Positions 9,143 to 17,606 of a stretch of 64,000 bases of DNA are shown piece after piece. Position 1 is the first letter of the stretch. Every line of letters starts with the position of its first letter. The position numbers were made by a program, and so were the translations under genes. The notes below the pieces were generated by a model that saw nothing but the letters and a program-made list of their open reading frames with translations, was not told the DNA's origin and ran no database searches. Source of the stretch: Hymenobacter sp. YC55 (GTDB lineage: Bacteria > Bacteroidota > Bacteroidia > Cytophagales > Hymenobacteraceae); assembly GCF_029433095.1 (NCBI RefSeq), contig NZ_JARNTX010000002.1, positions 1,116,001 through 1,180,000 of the forward strand, written 5' to 3'.

Positions 9143-9565
9143 ATGGCTACGTACCCCGAATACATGGTAGCACCGATTCGTCAGGACCTCGTGGAGGCCG
9201 GTTTCGAGCAACTCATGACCCCCGAAGAAGTGGACGCCGTCCTCAACGAGCAAAGCGGTACCGTATTGGTAGCCGTTAACTCGGTGTGTGGCTGTGCTGC
9301 TGGCAAAGCCCGCCCCGCCCTGAAACTGGCCGTTGCCAGCTCCGAAAAGAAGCCCACTAAGCTTGTGACGGTATTTGCCGGCATGGAGACCGAAGCCGTG
9401 GCGAAGGTCCGCGAGCATTTATTGCCTTATCCTCCTAGCAGCCCTGCTATTGCCCTCTTCAAAGACGGCGAGCTGGTGCACATGATTGAGCGTTACCACA
9501 TCGAAGGCAACGACATGATGCGCATCGTCAACAACTTGCAAGGCGCTTTCGAAGAGTATTGCTAG
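9143..9565 (+). CDS. BrxA/BrxB (YphP/YqiW) family bacilliredoxin
   Basis: 140 residues, the usual family length. The hallmark C-G-C active site lies at about residues 51-53 (VNSVCGCAAGKARPA), in a thioredoxin-like fold with the later FKDGELVHMIERYHIEG region. Bacilliredoxins remove bacillithiol from oxidised protein cysteines in the cytoplasm; some Bacteroidota make bacillithiol, but no biosynthesis gene is in the window. It is a single-gene unit: divergent from its left neighbour and closed by a strong terminator. The family call is firm; true bacillithiol dependence is an inference. Confidence 0.93.
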   Translation: MATYPEYMVAPIRQDLVEAGFEQLMTPEEVDAVLNEQSGTVLVAVNSVCGCAAGKARPALKLAVASSEKKPTKLVTVFAGMETEAVAKVREHLLPYPPSSPAIALFKDGELVHMIERYHIEGNDMMRIVNNLQGAFEEYC

Positions 9566-9581
9566 TTTTTGGCGCTAGCCC

Positions 9582-9627
9582 AAAAACAAAACGGCTTGTA
9601 GCAGATGCTACAAGCCGTTTTGTTTTT
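9582..9627. terminator. Bidirectional intrinsic terminator
   Basis: A perfect 21-base-pair inverted repeat (arms 9582-9602 and 9607-9627) with an AGAT loop. Arms begin with A-runs and end with T-runs, giving a U-tract on either strand. It sits between the convergent BrxA/B-family gene and the M3 peptidase gene and can serve both. Confidence 0.92.
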
Positions 9628-9669
9628 AGTTGGTTGGCACTCATCCAAAAGGCCGACGATCAGTAATAC

Positions 9670-11742
9670 CTACAATCCCAACGATTTGAAGAATGCTTCT
9701 TGGTTCGGCTCGCGGCCGAGGAAGTTCTTCACGAGGGTGTATTCGTCGTCGGTGCCGCCTTTGGCCAAAATCATGTCGCGGTAGCGGAGGCCGGTCTTCT
9801 GGTCCATCACGCCGTTCTTCTCGAACACTGAGAACATGTCCTCGGCATACACTTTCGACCACAAGTAGCCGTAGTAGCCCGCGGCGTAGCCCGTTAAGTG
9901 GCCAAACGCAGCCTGCATATTGGTGCCATCGAGGTAGGCGAAGGGAGTAAGCTGGTTTTGCAGCTTCTTTAGCACTTCGGTGGTTGTTTCGGTGCCATTC
10001 GGGTCGAACTTGTCGTGCAAGGTCATGTCAAGGGTGCCGTACAGAATCTGCTGTGAGGCGCCAATGCCCGAGCCGACGTTGCGAGCGGCCCACATCTTGT
10101 CATACAGCGGTTTGGGTAATACCTCTCCAGTCTGGTAATGCTTAGCGAAGGTCTTGAGAGCATCGTAGTTCCAGGCCCAGTTCTCCAGAATCTGCGAAGG
10201 AGCTTCCACAAAGTCGCGCTTCACGCTGGTACCCGATTGGCTTGACAGCTCGGCCGTGGTTACCATGTTGTGCATCACGTGGCCGAACTCGTGGAAGAAG
10301 GTAACCACTTGGCTGTGGCTCATCAGGGCCGGCTTACCGGGCGTGGGCGCGTTGAAATTGCAAAGCAGCGCCGCTGTGGGCAGTTGATAGCCCTTGGCCG
10401 TTGCCTTACCCGATTCTATGCCAAAGCACGCGGCGTGGGTGTATTTGTTTTCACGCGGAAACAGGTCGATGTAGAAACGGCCGATGAGCTTGCCGTCGCG
10501 CTGCACCTCAAACATACGCGCATCCTTGTGCCACACCGAAGGCTCCTTCACCTCGTTGAATTTCAAGCCGAATAACTGCTGCGTGGTCTGGAACAAGCCA
10601 TCTACCACGTGGTTCACTTCGAAGTACTCCTTTACTTTCTCGGCATCAAGCTGGTATTTGTCTTTCATCAGCAGATTGCTGTAAAAGCTGCTTTCCCAGG
10701 GCGCAATGGTCTTCACACTTGGGTCTTTCAGGTAGGCGCGCTTCACTACTAGCAGTTCTTCTAAGTCCTGCTGGCTTTTCTGCTTCACCCGGTCTACCAA
10801 CTTGGTTTCAAAAGCCCACACCGTTTCGGGCGTTTTGGCCATGCGGCTGCTGGTTTGATAGGCGGCGTAGGTTTTGTAACCTAGCAATTGTGCCTTCTTC
10901 TGACGTTCAATTAGTATCTGTTTCAGCACCTCCAGGTTGGTGTCGGCAGCCCGATTGTTATACAGCGTGTAGAGCTGTTTGCGCATGGCCTCCGACTCGG
11001 CGTACTTCATAAACGTGCTGTATGTCGGGCCGTCCACCCCAATGCGGTAGGCGTCGCCGACCTTAGGGCGGCTTTTCTTGAAGTCGTCGGGCAGGCCCTT
11101 CATGTCGGCTTCGCTCACCATCAGGAAGCTTTGGTCCTTGGCAATATTGGCTCCGAATGCAATGCTTAAGTCGCCAATCTTGTCGTTGAGCTGTTGCAGT
11201 TCCTTGCGTTTCTCGGGCGTGAGAGCAAAGCCGTTGCGCTCGTACTCCTCGATGGTTTCGGTCAGAAACTTCTTGTGCGCACCGGTTAGGGTCTGGGCTT
11301 CCTTGGTTTTCGAGTAGTCTTTTACCGCCCGGTATAGCTTCTCGTCTAACGCCAACTCGTTGCCATATTTGCTGATTTGGGCCAGACTTTTCTGGGCCTG
11401 GTTGCGGATGGTGGAGTCGGGGCTAGCATTAAACAGAATGCTGATGGGACCCGCTACCCGGTCGATATCGTCGCTGAGATTATCGAAGGCCACCATCGTG
11501 TTGGCAAACGTGCGCTTGCCGGCCGGTACATTGTAGATCGTATTTAGCGAAGCTTTGGTACCTGCAATAACTGTAGCTGTCGCCTGCTGCACATCCGCCT
11601 TCGTGACTTTGGCAAAGGCAATAGGCTGGTTGAACGCCGGCGTTAGCGGATTGGAAGCTGCCGCCACGCTGAGCACGGCTAGGGAGCTAACCACCAGTGT
11701 CAGGCCTGCCCGCACGGATGTAAAAGAAGTATGAATGGACAT
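9670..11742 (-). CDS. M3-family metallopeptidase (Dcp/oligopeptidase A-like)
   Basis: 690 residues. The N-terminal hydrophobic stretch (about 12-31, ending in SVAAASN) looks like a signal peptide, so a periplasmic dipeptidyl carboxypeptidase-type role is likely. The zinc site HEFGH (in TFFHEFGHVMHNM, about residue 490) is the M3 HEXXH motif, and the downstream ENWAWNYDAL carries the expected third-ligand Glu region. The large helical N-terminal domain and C-terminal Y-G-Y-L-W-S-K-V-Y-A-E-D motif are typical. M3 enzymes cleave short peptides. Length fits Dcp. It stands alone between two terminators. Confidence 0.95.
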   Translation of the reverse strand: MSIHTSFTSVRAGLTLVVSSLAVLSVAAASNPLTPAFNQPIAFAKVTKADVQQATATVIAGTKASLNTIYNVPAGKRTFANTMVAFDNLSDDIDRVAGPISILFNASPDSTIRNQAQKSLAQISKYGNELALDEKLYRAVKDYSKTKEAQTLTGAHKKFLTETIEEYERNGFALTPEKRKELQQLNDKIGDLSIAFGANIAKDQSFLMVSEADMKGLPDDFKKSRPKVGDAYRIGVDGPTYSTFMKYAESEAMRKQLYTLYNNRAADTNLEVLKQILIERQKKAQLLGYKTYAAYQTSSRMAKTPETVWAFETKLVDRVKQKSQQDLEELLVVKRAYLKDPSVKTIAPWESSFYSNLLMKDKYQLDAEKVKEYFEVNHVVDGLFQTTQQLFGLKFNEVKEPSVWHKDARMFEVQRDGKLIGRFYIDLFPRENKYTHAACFGIESGKATAKGYQLPTAALLCNFNAPTPGKPALMSHSQVVTFFHEFGHVMHNMVTTAELSSQSGTSVKRDFVEAPSQILENWAWNYDALKTFAKHYQTGEVLPKPLYDKMWAARNVGSGIGASQQILYGTLDMTLHDKFDPNGTETTTEVLKKLQNQLTPFAYLDGTNMQAAFGHLTGYAAGYYGYLWSKVYAEDMFSVFEKNGVMDQKTGLRYRDMILAKGGTDDEYTLVKNFLGREPNQEAFFKSLGL

Positions 11743-11852
11743 TGAAGGATGAGGTTGAAAAGAGAGGCTTTGAAGGTAGCTGGTTTGCAGTACTTATCAC
11801 CTAGAAAGTGTAACATAATCATCCTCAGCTGACGCAGGATAGCATAAGACCC

Positions 11853-11892
11853 AACAAAAAAGCCGCTCCCGTAAGGAAGCGGCTTTTTTGTT
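11853..11892 (-). terminator. Intrinsic terminator downstream of recQ
   Basis: Arms AACAAAAAAGCCGCT (11853-11867) and AGCGGCTTTTTTGTT (11878-11892) flank a short loop. On the minus strand the stem is followed by a T-run. It lies just beyond the recQ stop codon. Confidence 0.88.
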
Positions 11893-11946
11893 AAGAATCG
11901 GTTTCAAAACCAACACGCACATAGCGTCACCTACAAATTAGAGGCA

Positions 11947-14148
11947 CTAGTTGGCTACCTCGCTCAAGAACTTAATGCGCATTAAGCGCAAGTCCTCTTC
12001 GGTGTAGTCGTCGGTGCCTAGCTCTTTGAGGGCCACGGCAATGTTGTCGGTGTTGGCCGACATGAAGTAGTCGTAGATTTCCTCTTGGCGCTCTTCGTCC
12101 AGGATGCCGTTAATATAGTAGTCGAGGTTGAGCTTGGTGCCGGAGTAGCAGATGTGCTCGATTTCCTCCATCAACTCGCGCATGTCGATGCCCTTTGAGG
12201 AAGCAATTTCCTCCAGGTCCATCTTCTTGTCGATCTGCTGAATGATGTAAATCTTGATTTTCGACTTGTTGACAGCCGATTTCACCACCACGTCGGAAGC
12301 CGTCATGATGTCGTTTTCCTCGACGTACTTCTTGATGAGCGCCAGGAAAGGAGGACCAAACTTCTGCGCCTTGCCTTGGCCTACGCCTCCCACGTGCGCC
12401 AATTCCTCGAGCTTGGTCGGGAACGTGGTGGCCATTTCCTTCAGCGACGGGTCTTGGAAAAGAACGTAAGGAGGCAACTCCTTTTCCTTGGCCATCTTCT
12501 TGCGTAGTGCCTTCAGCATCTCGAACAGGTTTTCGTCGTGGCCAGCGGCTTGCTGTACCTCTTCCTGCTCCTGCTCTTCTTTTACTTCTTCGTCGTAGTC
12601 GTGGTCTTTCGTGAGCTTTATTGAATGAGGATTTTCAATGAAGTCCATACCCTTGTCGGAGATTTTTACAACACCAAAATTTTCAATGTCCTTCTCTAAC
12701 AAACCAAAAATCAAGCACTGACGCAACAGCGAGTGCCAATATTGGGCATCATGGTCTTTGCCTTGGCCATAGATAGGCAAGCCGTTGTGGCCGTAACTTT
12801 CCACGTGCGCGTTGTTCATGCCCATCAGCACGGTGCCAATGTGGTCGAGGCCGAACCGCTGTTCGGTTTGGACTACCGCTTTCAGGGCCAGCTCCACCTC
12901 GTGTTGCGCTTCAAACCGCTCCTTTGGGTGTTTGCAGTTGTCGCAGAAGCCGCAGTCTTTCTCGAAATGCTCGCCGAAGTAGTGCAGCAGCTGCTTGCGC
13001 CGGCACACCGCCGAATCGGCGTAGTTGGCCATTTCTTGGAGCAGCAGTTTGCTGTTGTCGCGCTCCGTTACGGGTTTGTCTTTGTTGAATTTCTCCAGCT
13101 TCACGATGTCATCGTAGCTGTAGAACATCAGGCAGTCACCGTCGAGGCCGTCGCGGCCGCCGCGGCCCGTTTCTTGGTAGTAGCCCTCAATGCTCTTCGG
13201 GGTATCGTAGTGAATTACGAAGCGCACGTCGGGTTTGTCGATGCCCATACCAAAGGCAATCGTGGCCACAATCACGTCGCAGTCCTCGTTGAGGAAGGCA
13301 TCCTGGTTGGCCATGCGCACGTGCGGGTCGAGGCCGGCGTGGTAGGGCAGAGCCCGTACATCGTTGACTTTCAGTAGCTCAGCAATTTCTTCTACCTTCT
13401 TGCGGCTGAGGCAGTAGATAATGCCTGCCAAGCCTTTGCGCTGCTTCACATACTGAATCAGCTGCTTCTTGGTATTGTGCTTAGGCCGAACTTCGTAGTA
13501 AAGGTTGGTGCGGTTGAACGACGTCTTGAAAACGCTGGCGTCGTCCATCTGCAGGTTTTTCTGGATGTCGAGCTGTACTTTGGGCGTGGCCGTGGCCGTG
13601 AGGGCAATAATTGGCACCTGCCCAATGTTGTCGATGATGCCGCGAATCCGGCGATACTCGGGGCGGAAATCGTGGCCCCACTCCGAGATACAGTGTGCCT
13701 CGTCGATGGCTACAAACGAAACGGTAGCCTTCTGCAGAAAATCAATGGTTTCATCTTTGGTCAGCGACTCGGGCGCTACGTAGAGCAGCTTCACGTCGCC
13801 GCTAATAACATCTTTCTTTACCCGGTTCATTTCGGCCTTGGTTAAGGTCGAGTTCAGAAACTGGGCATTCACGCCGAAAGCGTTGAGCTGGTCTACCTGA
13901 TTTTTCATCAGGGCGATGAGTGGGGAAATGACAATGGCCGTGCCGGGCAGTACGAGTGCCGGTAGCTGGTAGCAAAGGCTTTTACCGGCTCCGGTAGGCA
14001 TAATAACGAAGGTATTATGCCCCTCAATAACGTTCTGGATGATGGCCTCCTGCGTACCGCGGAACTGCCCGTACCCAAAAACTTCCTTTAACTTGCCCTT
14101 CAAATCAGCTCCTTGGCTGATTACATTGTTCACGGCTGGCATTGACAT
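11947..14148 (-). CDS. recQ: ATP-dependent DNA helicase RecQ
   Basis: 733 residues from the chosen ATG; the frame can be extended 14 codons to a GTG, but the family N-terminus and the ATG favour the inner start (another ATG follows 2 codons later). Motif I MPTGAGKSLCYQ, DEAH box AIDEAHCISEWGHDFRPEY, motif VI QETGRGGRDG. The RQC zinc site is CRRKQ...CGFCDNC, followed by a winged-helix region and an HRDC-type domain (about 520-590 by pattern). The last 100 residues are an extra helical domain like the helix-turn-helix extensions of Bacteroidota RecQ. RecQ unwinds 3'-tailed DNA in recombination and fork repair. It is divergent from kdsD. Confidence 0.96.
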   Translation of the reverse strand: MSMPAVNNVISQGADLKGKLKEVFGYGQFRGTQEAIIQNVIEGHNTFVIMPTGAGKSLCYQLPALVLPGTAIVISPLIALMKNQVDQLNAFGVNAQFLNSTLTKAEMNRVKKDVISGDVKLLYVAPESLTKDETIDFLQKATVSFVAIDEAHCISEWGHDFRPEYRRIRGIIDNIGQVPIIALTATATPKVQLDIQKNLQMDDASVFKTSFNRTNLYYEVRPKHNTKKQLIQYVKQRKGLAGIIYCLSRKKVEEIAELLKVNDVRALPYHAGLDPHVRMANQDAFLNEDCDVIVATIAFGMGIDKPDVRFVIHYDTPKSIEGYYQETGRGGRDGLDGDCLMFYSYDDIVKLEKFNKDKPVTERDNSKLLLQEMANYADSAVCRRKQLLHYFGEHFEKDCGFCDNCKHPKERFEAQHEVELALKAVVQTEQRFGLDHIGTVLMGMNNAHVESYGHNGLPIYGQGKDHDAQYWHSLLRQCLIFGLLEKDIENFGVVKISDKGMDFIENPHSIKLTKDHDYDEEVKEEQEQEEVQQAAGHDENLFEMLKALRKKMAKEKELPPYVLFQDPSLKEMATTFPTKLEELAHVGGVGQGKAQKFGPPFLALIKKYVEENDIMTASDVVVKSAVNKSKIKIYIIQQIDKKMDLEEIASSKGIDMRELMEEIEHICYSGTKLNLDYYINGILDEERQEEIYDYFMSANTDNIAVALKELGTDDYTEEDLRLMRIKFLSEVAN

Positions 14149-14173
14149 TCTCACTTGCTCGGTTGGAAGATTC

Positions 14174-14208
14174 AGATAAGCAGTAACCACATAGCAGGTT
14201 GCTTATCT
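14174..14208. repeat. Inverted repeat in the recQ upstream region
   Basis: AGATAAGCA (14174-14182) and TGCTTATCT (14200-14208) are perfect 9-base arms 17 bases apart; one further CC/GG pairing is possible. The position, 25-60 bases upstream of the recQ ATG, suits an operator or a 5'-leader hairpin for recQ. No regulator can be assigned. Confidence 0.5.
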
Positions 14209-14309
14209 CAATCTAAGGAATTTTGAAGTATTCGGTAAGAGATACTGAAGAGTAAGATAAAACCGCGCTCGGTCTCGCCTTCAATACTCAATACCTAATC
14301 AAATTTAGA

Positions 14310-15287
14310 TTGAAACCGCAAAACGAACTTCATTCCATTGCAAAAAAAGTGCTGCTCAGTGAAGCGGAAGCAATCATGGGCGTAGCTGAGGCTATTGAAC
14401 AGACGCCTGATTTTGCATTATGTGTGGGAGCAATACTTGCTTTGCAAGGCAGAGTAGTGGTTACGGGCATCGGCAAGAGCGCGCACATAGCCAGTAAGAT
14501 TGTGGCCACCCTCAACTCCACAGGTACTCCCGCTTTATTTATGCACGCCGCCGACGCCATCCACGGAGACTTGGGCATGATACAGCCCGAGGATTTTGTG
14601 GTGGCCATCAGCAAAAGCGGCGACACACCCGAAATAAAAGTGCTGGTGCCGCTGCTTAAGCGCAAAGGCGTGCCCATGGCGGCTCTCGTTAGCAATGCCG
14701 ATTCCTATCTGGCCTTGCACGCCGACTACATCCTGCATGCCCCCGTCACGCGCGAAGCCTGCCCGCACAACCTAGCGCCTACTACGAGCACCACCGCAGC
14801 CTTGGCCCTCGGCGACGCCCTTGCCGTGTGCTTACTGGAAAGCCGGGACTTTACGCGGCAGGATTTTGCTCGCTTGCACCCCGGTGGCACCCTCGGCAAG
14901 CAGCTTTATTTAAAGGTGGGCGATTTGAGCCGCCAGAACCAGCAGCCTCAAGTGCTGGAAAGCGCGCCGCTCAAAGAAATTATCCTTGAAATATCGGGCA
15001 AGCGGCTTGGTGCCACTGCCGTGCTCGACGCGGCCGGGCAGCTTCGGGGCATTATCACGGATGGTGACTTGCGCCGGATGCTCAGCGCGTTTGCTGGCCG
15101 CCTAGAGGATGTGCGGGCCAGTGATATTCTTACCCCCAACCCAGTATCCGTTGATGTAGATGATTTCGCTGTAGAGGCCCTGGCCCGAATGCAGGAGCGC
15201 AACATCACGCAGCTTATTGTAACGGAGCAGGGGCAGTTTTGCGGGTTCATTCACCTGCACGATTTGCTACGTGAAGGGCTAGTTTAA
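14310..15287 (+). CDS. kdsD: D-arabinose 5-phosphate isomerase (KpsF/GutQ family)
   Basis: 325 residues, the normal family length. The SIS domain (about 40-175) contains VVTGIGKSAHIASKI and AISKSGDTPEI for phosphosugar binding. Two CBS domains follow (about 205-262 and 270-325). The enzyme interconverts ribulose 5-phosphate and arabinose 5-phosphate for KDO, the inner lipopolysaccharide core sugar. The start is TTG (TTGAAACCGCAAAAC); no in-frame ATG occurs before the conserved sequence (the next is in AIMGVAEA), so a TTG start is likely. It is divergent from recQ, followed on the same strand by the mannose guanylyltransferase gene. Confidence 0.94.
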   Translation: MKPQNELHSIAKKVLLSEAEAIMGVAEAIEQTPDFALCVGAILALQGRVVVTGIGKSAHIASKIVATLNSTGTPALFMHAADAIHGDLGMIQPEDFVVAISKSGDTPEIKVLVPLLKRKGVPMAALVSNADSYLALHADYILHAPVTREACPHNLAPTTSTTAALALGDALAVCLLESRDFTRQDFARLHPGGTLGKQLYLKVGDLSRQNQQPQVLESAPLKEIILEISGKRLGATAVLDAAGQLRGIITDGDLRRMLSAFAGRLEDVRASDILTPNPVSVDVDDFAVEALARMQERNITQLIVTEQGQFCGFIHLHDLLREGLV

Positions 15288-15412
15288 ACGAAGATGAGGT
15301 ACTATTGAGTGCCTTCACTACCTGGTCTTATAGGATACCTCTTCACGGTTCCTTTTAAAGTTAGATATTTGCATACTTCCAACACCTTAGCTGCAACAGC
15401 AGTTTCTGATTT

Positions 15413-16501
15413 ATGACGCAACACACCTATCTCGTCGTGATGGCGGGCGGCATTGGTAGCCGCTTTTGGCCCTTTAGCCGTACCAACCATCCCAAACAAT
15501 TCCATGATGTACTAGGCGTGGGCCGCTCAATGCTCCAACTGACCGTAGACCGGTTTGCGGGTATCTGTCCACCCGAGAATGTATTCGTCGTTACCAATAG
15601 AGACTATAAGGAGCTAGTACAGCAGCATCTGCCCGATCTGCCTGCCGACCAAATCCTGGGAGAACCTATCGGGCGCAACACGGCCCCTTGCATTGCCTAC
15701 GCCAGCTACTGCATTGCCAAGCGCGATCCGCAAGCCGTTATTGTCGTGTCGCCCGCTGATCATGCCGTATTGCGCGAAGAAGAGTTCCGGCACATTATCA
15801 GTCAGGCCGTTGATGTGGCACGCACGCACGAGGTGCTTATCACGCTTGGCATTCAGCCTTCCCGCCCCGACACGGGCTATGGCTACATCCAATACATCGA
15901 CGAGGAAGCCAGCAGCCTGCCCAACGGGTTGAAGAAGGTTAAAACATTCACAGAGAAGCCGAATTTGGAACTGGCGCAAATGTTCCTGCAAAGCGGCGAC
16001 TTCCTCTGGAATTCGGGCCTGTTTGTGTGGCGTGCTGACGTTATCGTGCAGGCGTTCCACCAGTATCTGAGCGACATTGCCGAGGTATTCGACGATGGCC
16101 AAGAGCAGCTAGGTACTGCGCAAGAAGAAGATTTTATCACTGAAGCTTATTCCCGCTGCCGCAACATCAGCATCGACTACGGCATCATGGAGAAGGCTGA
16201 CAACGTGTTCGTGCTGCCCGCTGATTTCGGTTGGAGTGACCTTGGTACTTGGGATTCGCTGCACCGCATGGGCCGCCGCGACGAAAACAACAACGTTATC
16301 GATGGCGACGCCATTCTGTACGATACCACGGAGTGCGTTATCAAAACCCCATCAGAGCGCCTAGTGGTTGTGCAAGGCCTTGATGGGTATATCATTGCCG
16401 AGTACGATAACGTACTCCTTATCTGCAAGCGCACCGAGGAGCAACGCGTGAAGGAGTTCGTAGCTGACGTGAAAGCTAAGAAGGGAGTAGGGTACAACTA
16501 G
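15413..16501 (+). CDS. manC: Mannose-1-phosphate guanylyltransferase
   Basis: 362 residues, single nucleotidyltransferase domain without the phosphomannose isomerase domain of longer ManC proteins. The nucleotide-binding signature VMAGGIGSRFWPFSR and NHPKQF lies at residues 9-30; VVSPADHAVL, TEKPNLELA, FLWNSGLFVW and the DFGWSDLGTWDSL region follow. It makes GDP-mannose from mannose 1-phosphate and GTP, the donor for mannose, fucose and related sugars in surface glycans. The neighbouring kdsD and the downstream glycosyltransferase-like genes fit an envelope setting. It ends in a strong terminator. Confidence 0.94.
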   Translation: MTQHTYLVVMAGGIGSRFWPFSRTNHPKQFHDVLGVGRSMLQLTVDRFAGICPPENVFVVTNRDYKELVQQHLPDLPADQILGEPIGRNTAPCIAYASYCIAKRDPQAVIVVSPADHAVLREEEFRHIISQAVDVARTHEVLITLGIQPSRPDTGYGYIQYIDEEASSLPNGLKKVKTFTEKPNLELAQMFLQSGDFLWNSGLFVWRADVIVQAFHQYLSDIAEVFDDGQEQLGTAQEEDFITEAYSRCRNISIDYGIMEKADNVFVLPADFGWSDLGTWDSLHRMGRRDENNNVIDGDAILYDTTECVIKTPSERLVVVQGLDGYIIAEYDNVLLICKRTEEQRVKEFVADVKAKKGVGYN

Positions 16502-16518
16502 TTAATCCAACTATTTAG

Positions 16519-16564
16519 AATGAAATAAGCCCTTGCTGTGCAAACAGCAAGGGCTTATTTCATT
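16519..16564. terminator. Bidirectional terminator between convergent genes
   Basis: A perfect inverted repeat (arms 16519-16539 and 16544-16564) with a GCAA tetraloop; the AAATAAG/CTTATTT ends give T-rich tails on both strands. It separates manC (plus) from the RlmB gene (minus). Confidence 0.9.
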
Positions 16565-16598
16565 TAGTAAAATCTCTATTGATGCTTAGAAAAGACAG

Positions 16599-17606
16599 CT
16601 AGCTTTTTATTAACCGCTGCCGCAGCACCTCAAATAGCATGATGCCGCTGGCAACCGAAACGTTGAGCGAGCCAATCTGGCCGGTCATAGGAATGCGCAG
16701 ACGGTGGTCGGAGAGGCGGAGGTACTCGGGGGAAATACCGTCTTCTTCGGAACCCATAAGTACGGCTACGGGCCCGGTGAGGTCCACAGTGCCGGCTTCT
16801 AGGCTGGCATCGGCTTTCTCGGTACACGCTACAATCTGAACACCCGATTCCCGTAGGAACGTGATAGTATCTTTCAAGTTAGCTTCGCGACACACGGGCA
16901 CGAGGTTCAAGGCACCCGCGGACGTTTTCACAGCGTCGCCATTGATTTGGGCCGCGCCCCGGGCGGGTACTACAATGGCGTTTACGCCCATACACTCGGC
17001 GTTGCGGGCAATGGCGCCGAAGTTGCGCACGTCCGTCACCCGATCCAGAATCAGCAGGAACGGCACTTTACCTTCCTCATACAGCCCGGCCAGAATGCTG
17101 TCGAGCGGCATGTAGTCGATGGGGGACACGAAGGCAACTGCGCCTTGGTGGTTTTTGCGAGTCAGGCCATCGAGCTTTTCCACCGGCACCGACGACACCG
17201 GAATACCCTGCTGCCGGGCCAGGTCGTTGATTTCCTGTGTAAGGCTGTTCTTAGTACCCCGCAACAGAAAGATTTTTTCCAGCGTCCGGCCAGCACTCAG
17301 GGCTTCCATGATAGGGCGCAAGCCAAACAGCATGTCGATGCTGCGGTCGGCAGCAGCGGGTCGATTGGTATAGCGCGGTTTTTCTTTATCGAAGGAACGG
17401 CCTTCGCTGTTGCGTGGGCCTTCTGGGCGGCTGTCGTTGCCGACTGGCCGGCTTTCGGGGCGACGATAGCCACTTGGGGCTTCGTCATTGGATCCGGGGC
17501 GGCCTGTATCCCGTCGCGGGGTACGGGGCACCGGACGGTTTTCCGAATCGTAGTAAGTGCGGCGCTCCTTTAGCGGCCGAGGGCGGTCGTCGTTGCTTTT
17601 CTCCAT
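16599..17606 (-). CDS. rlmB: SpoU-family 23S rRNA 2'-O-ribose methyltransferase (RlmB-type)
   Basis: 335 residues from the ATG at 17606; the frame extends 7 codons to a TTG. The first 90 or so residues are Arg/Pro/Asp-rich and look disordered. Then come a substrate-binding domain (MLFGLRPIMEAL, LFLLRG-like segments) and the SPOUT catalytic domain with motif 1 TDVRNFGAIARNAE, motif 2 VLMGSEEDGIS and motif 3 IPMTGQIGSLNVSVASGIML, which form the trefoil knot binding S-adenosylmethionine. E. coli RlmB methylates G2251. The start lies inside the 3' end of the GWxTD gene (37-base overlap), suggesting translational coupling. Confidence 0.92.
   Translation of the reverse strand: MEKSNDDRPRPLKERRTYYDSENRPVPRTPRRDTGRPGSNDEAPSGYRRPESRPVGNDSRPEGPRNSEGRSFDKEKPRYTNRPAAADRSIDMLFGLRPIMEALSAGRTLEKIFLLRGTKNSLTQEINDLARQQGIPVSSVPVEKLDGLTRKNHQGAVAFVSPIDYMPLDSILAGLYEEGKVPFLLILDRVTDVRNFGAIARNAECMGVNAIVVPARGAAQINGDAVKTSAGALNLVPVCREANLKDTITFLRESGVQIVACTEKADASLEAGTVDLTGPVAVLMGSEEDGISPEYLRLSDHRLRIPMTGQIGSLNVSVASGIMLFEVLRQRLIKS

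Noticed and set aside
12733..13377. 214-codon frame antisense to recQ
   Set aside because: It mirrors a well-supported helicase gene, its protein is Val/His-rich with no family resemblance, and it arises from GC-rich third positions.
16947..17573. 208-codon frame antisense to the RlmB gene
   Set aside because: Opposite an enzyme with all SPOUT motifs; composition is typical of antisense frames.
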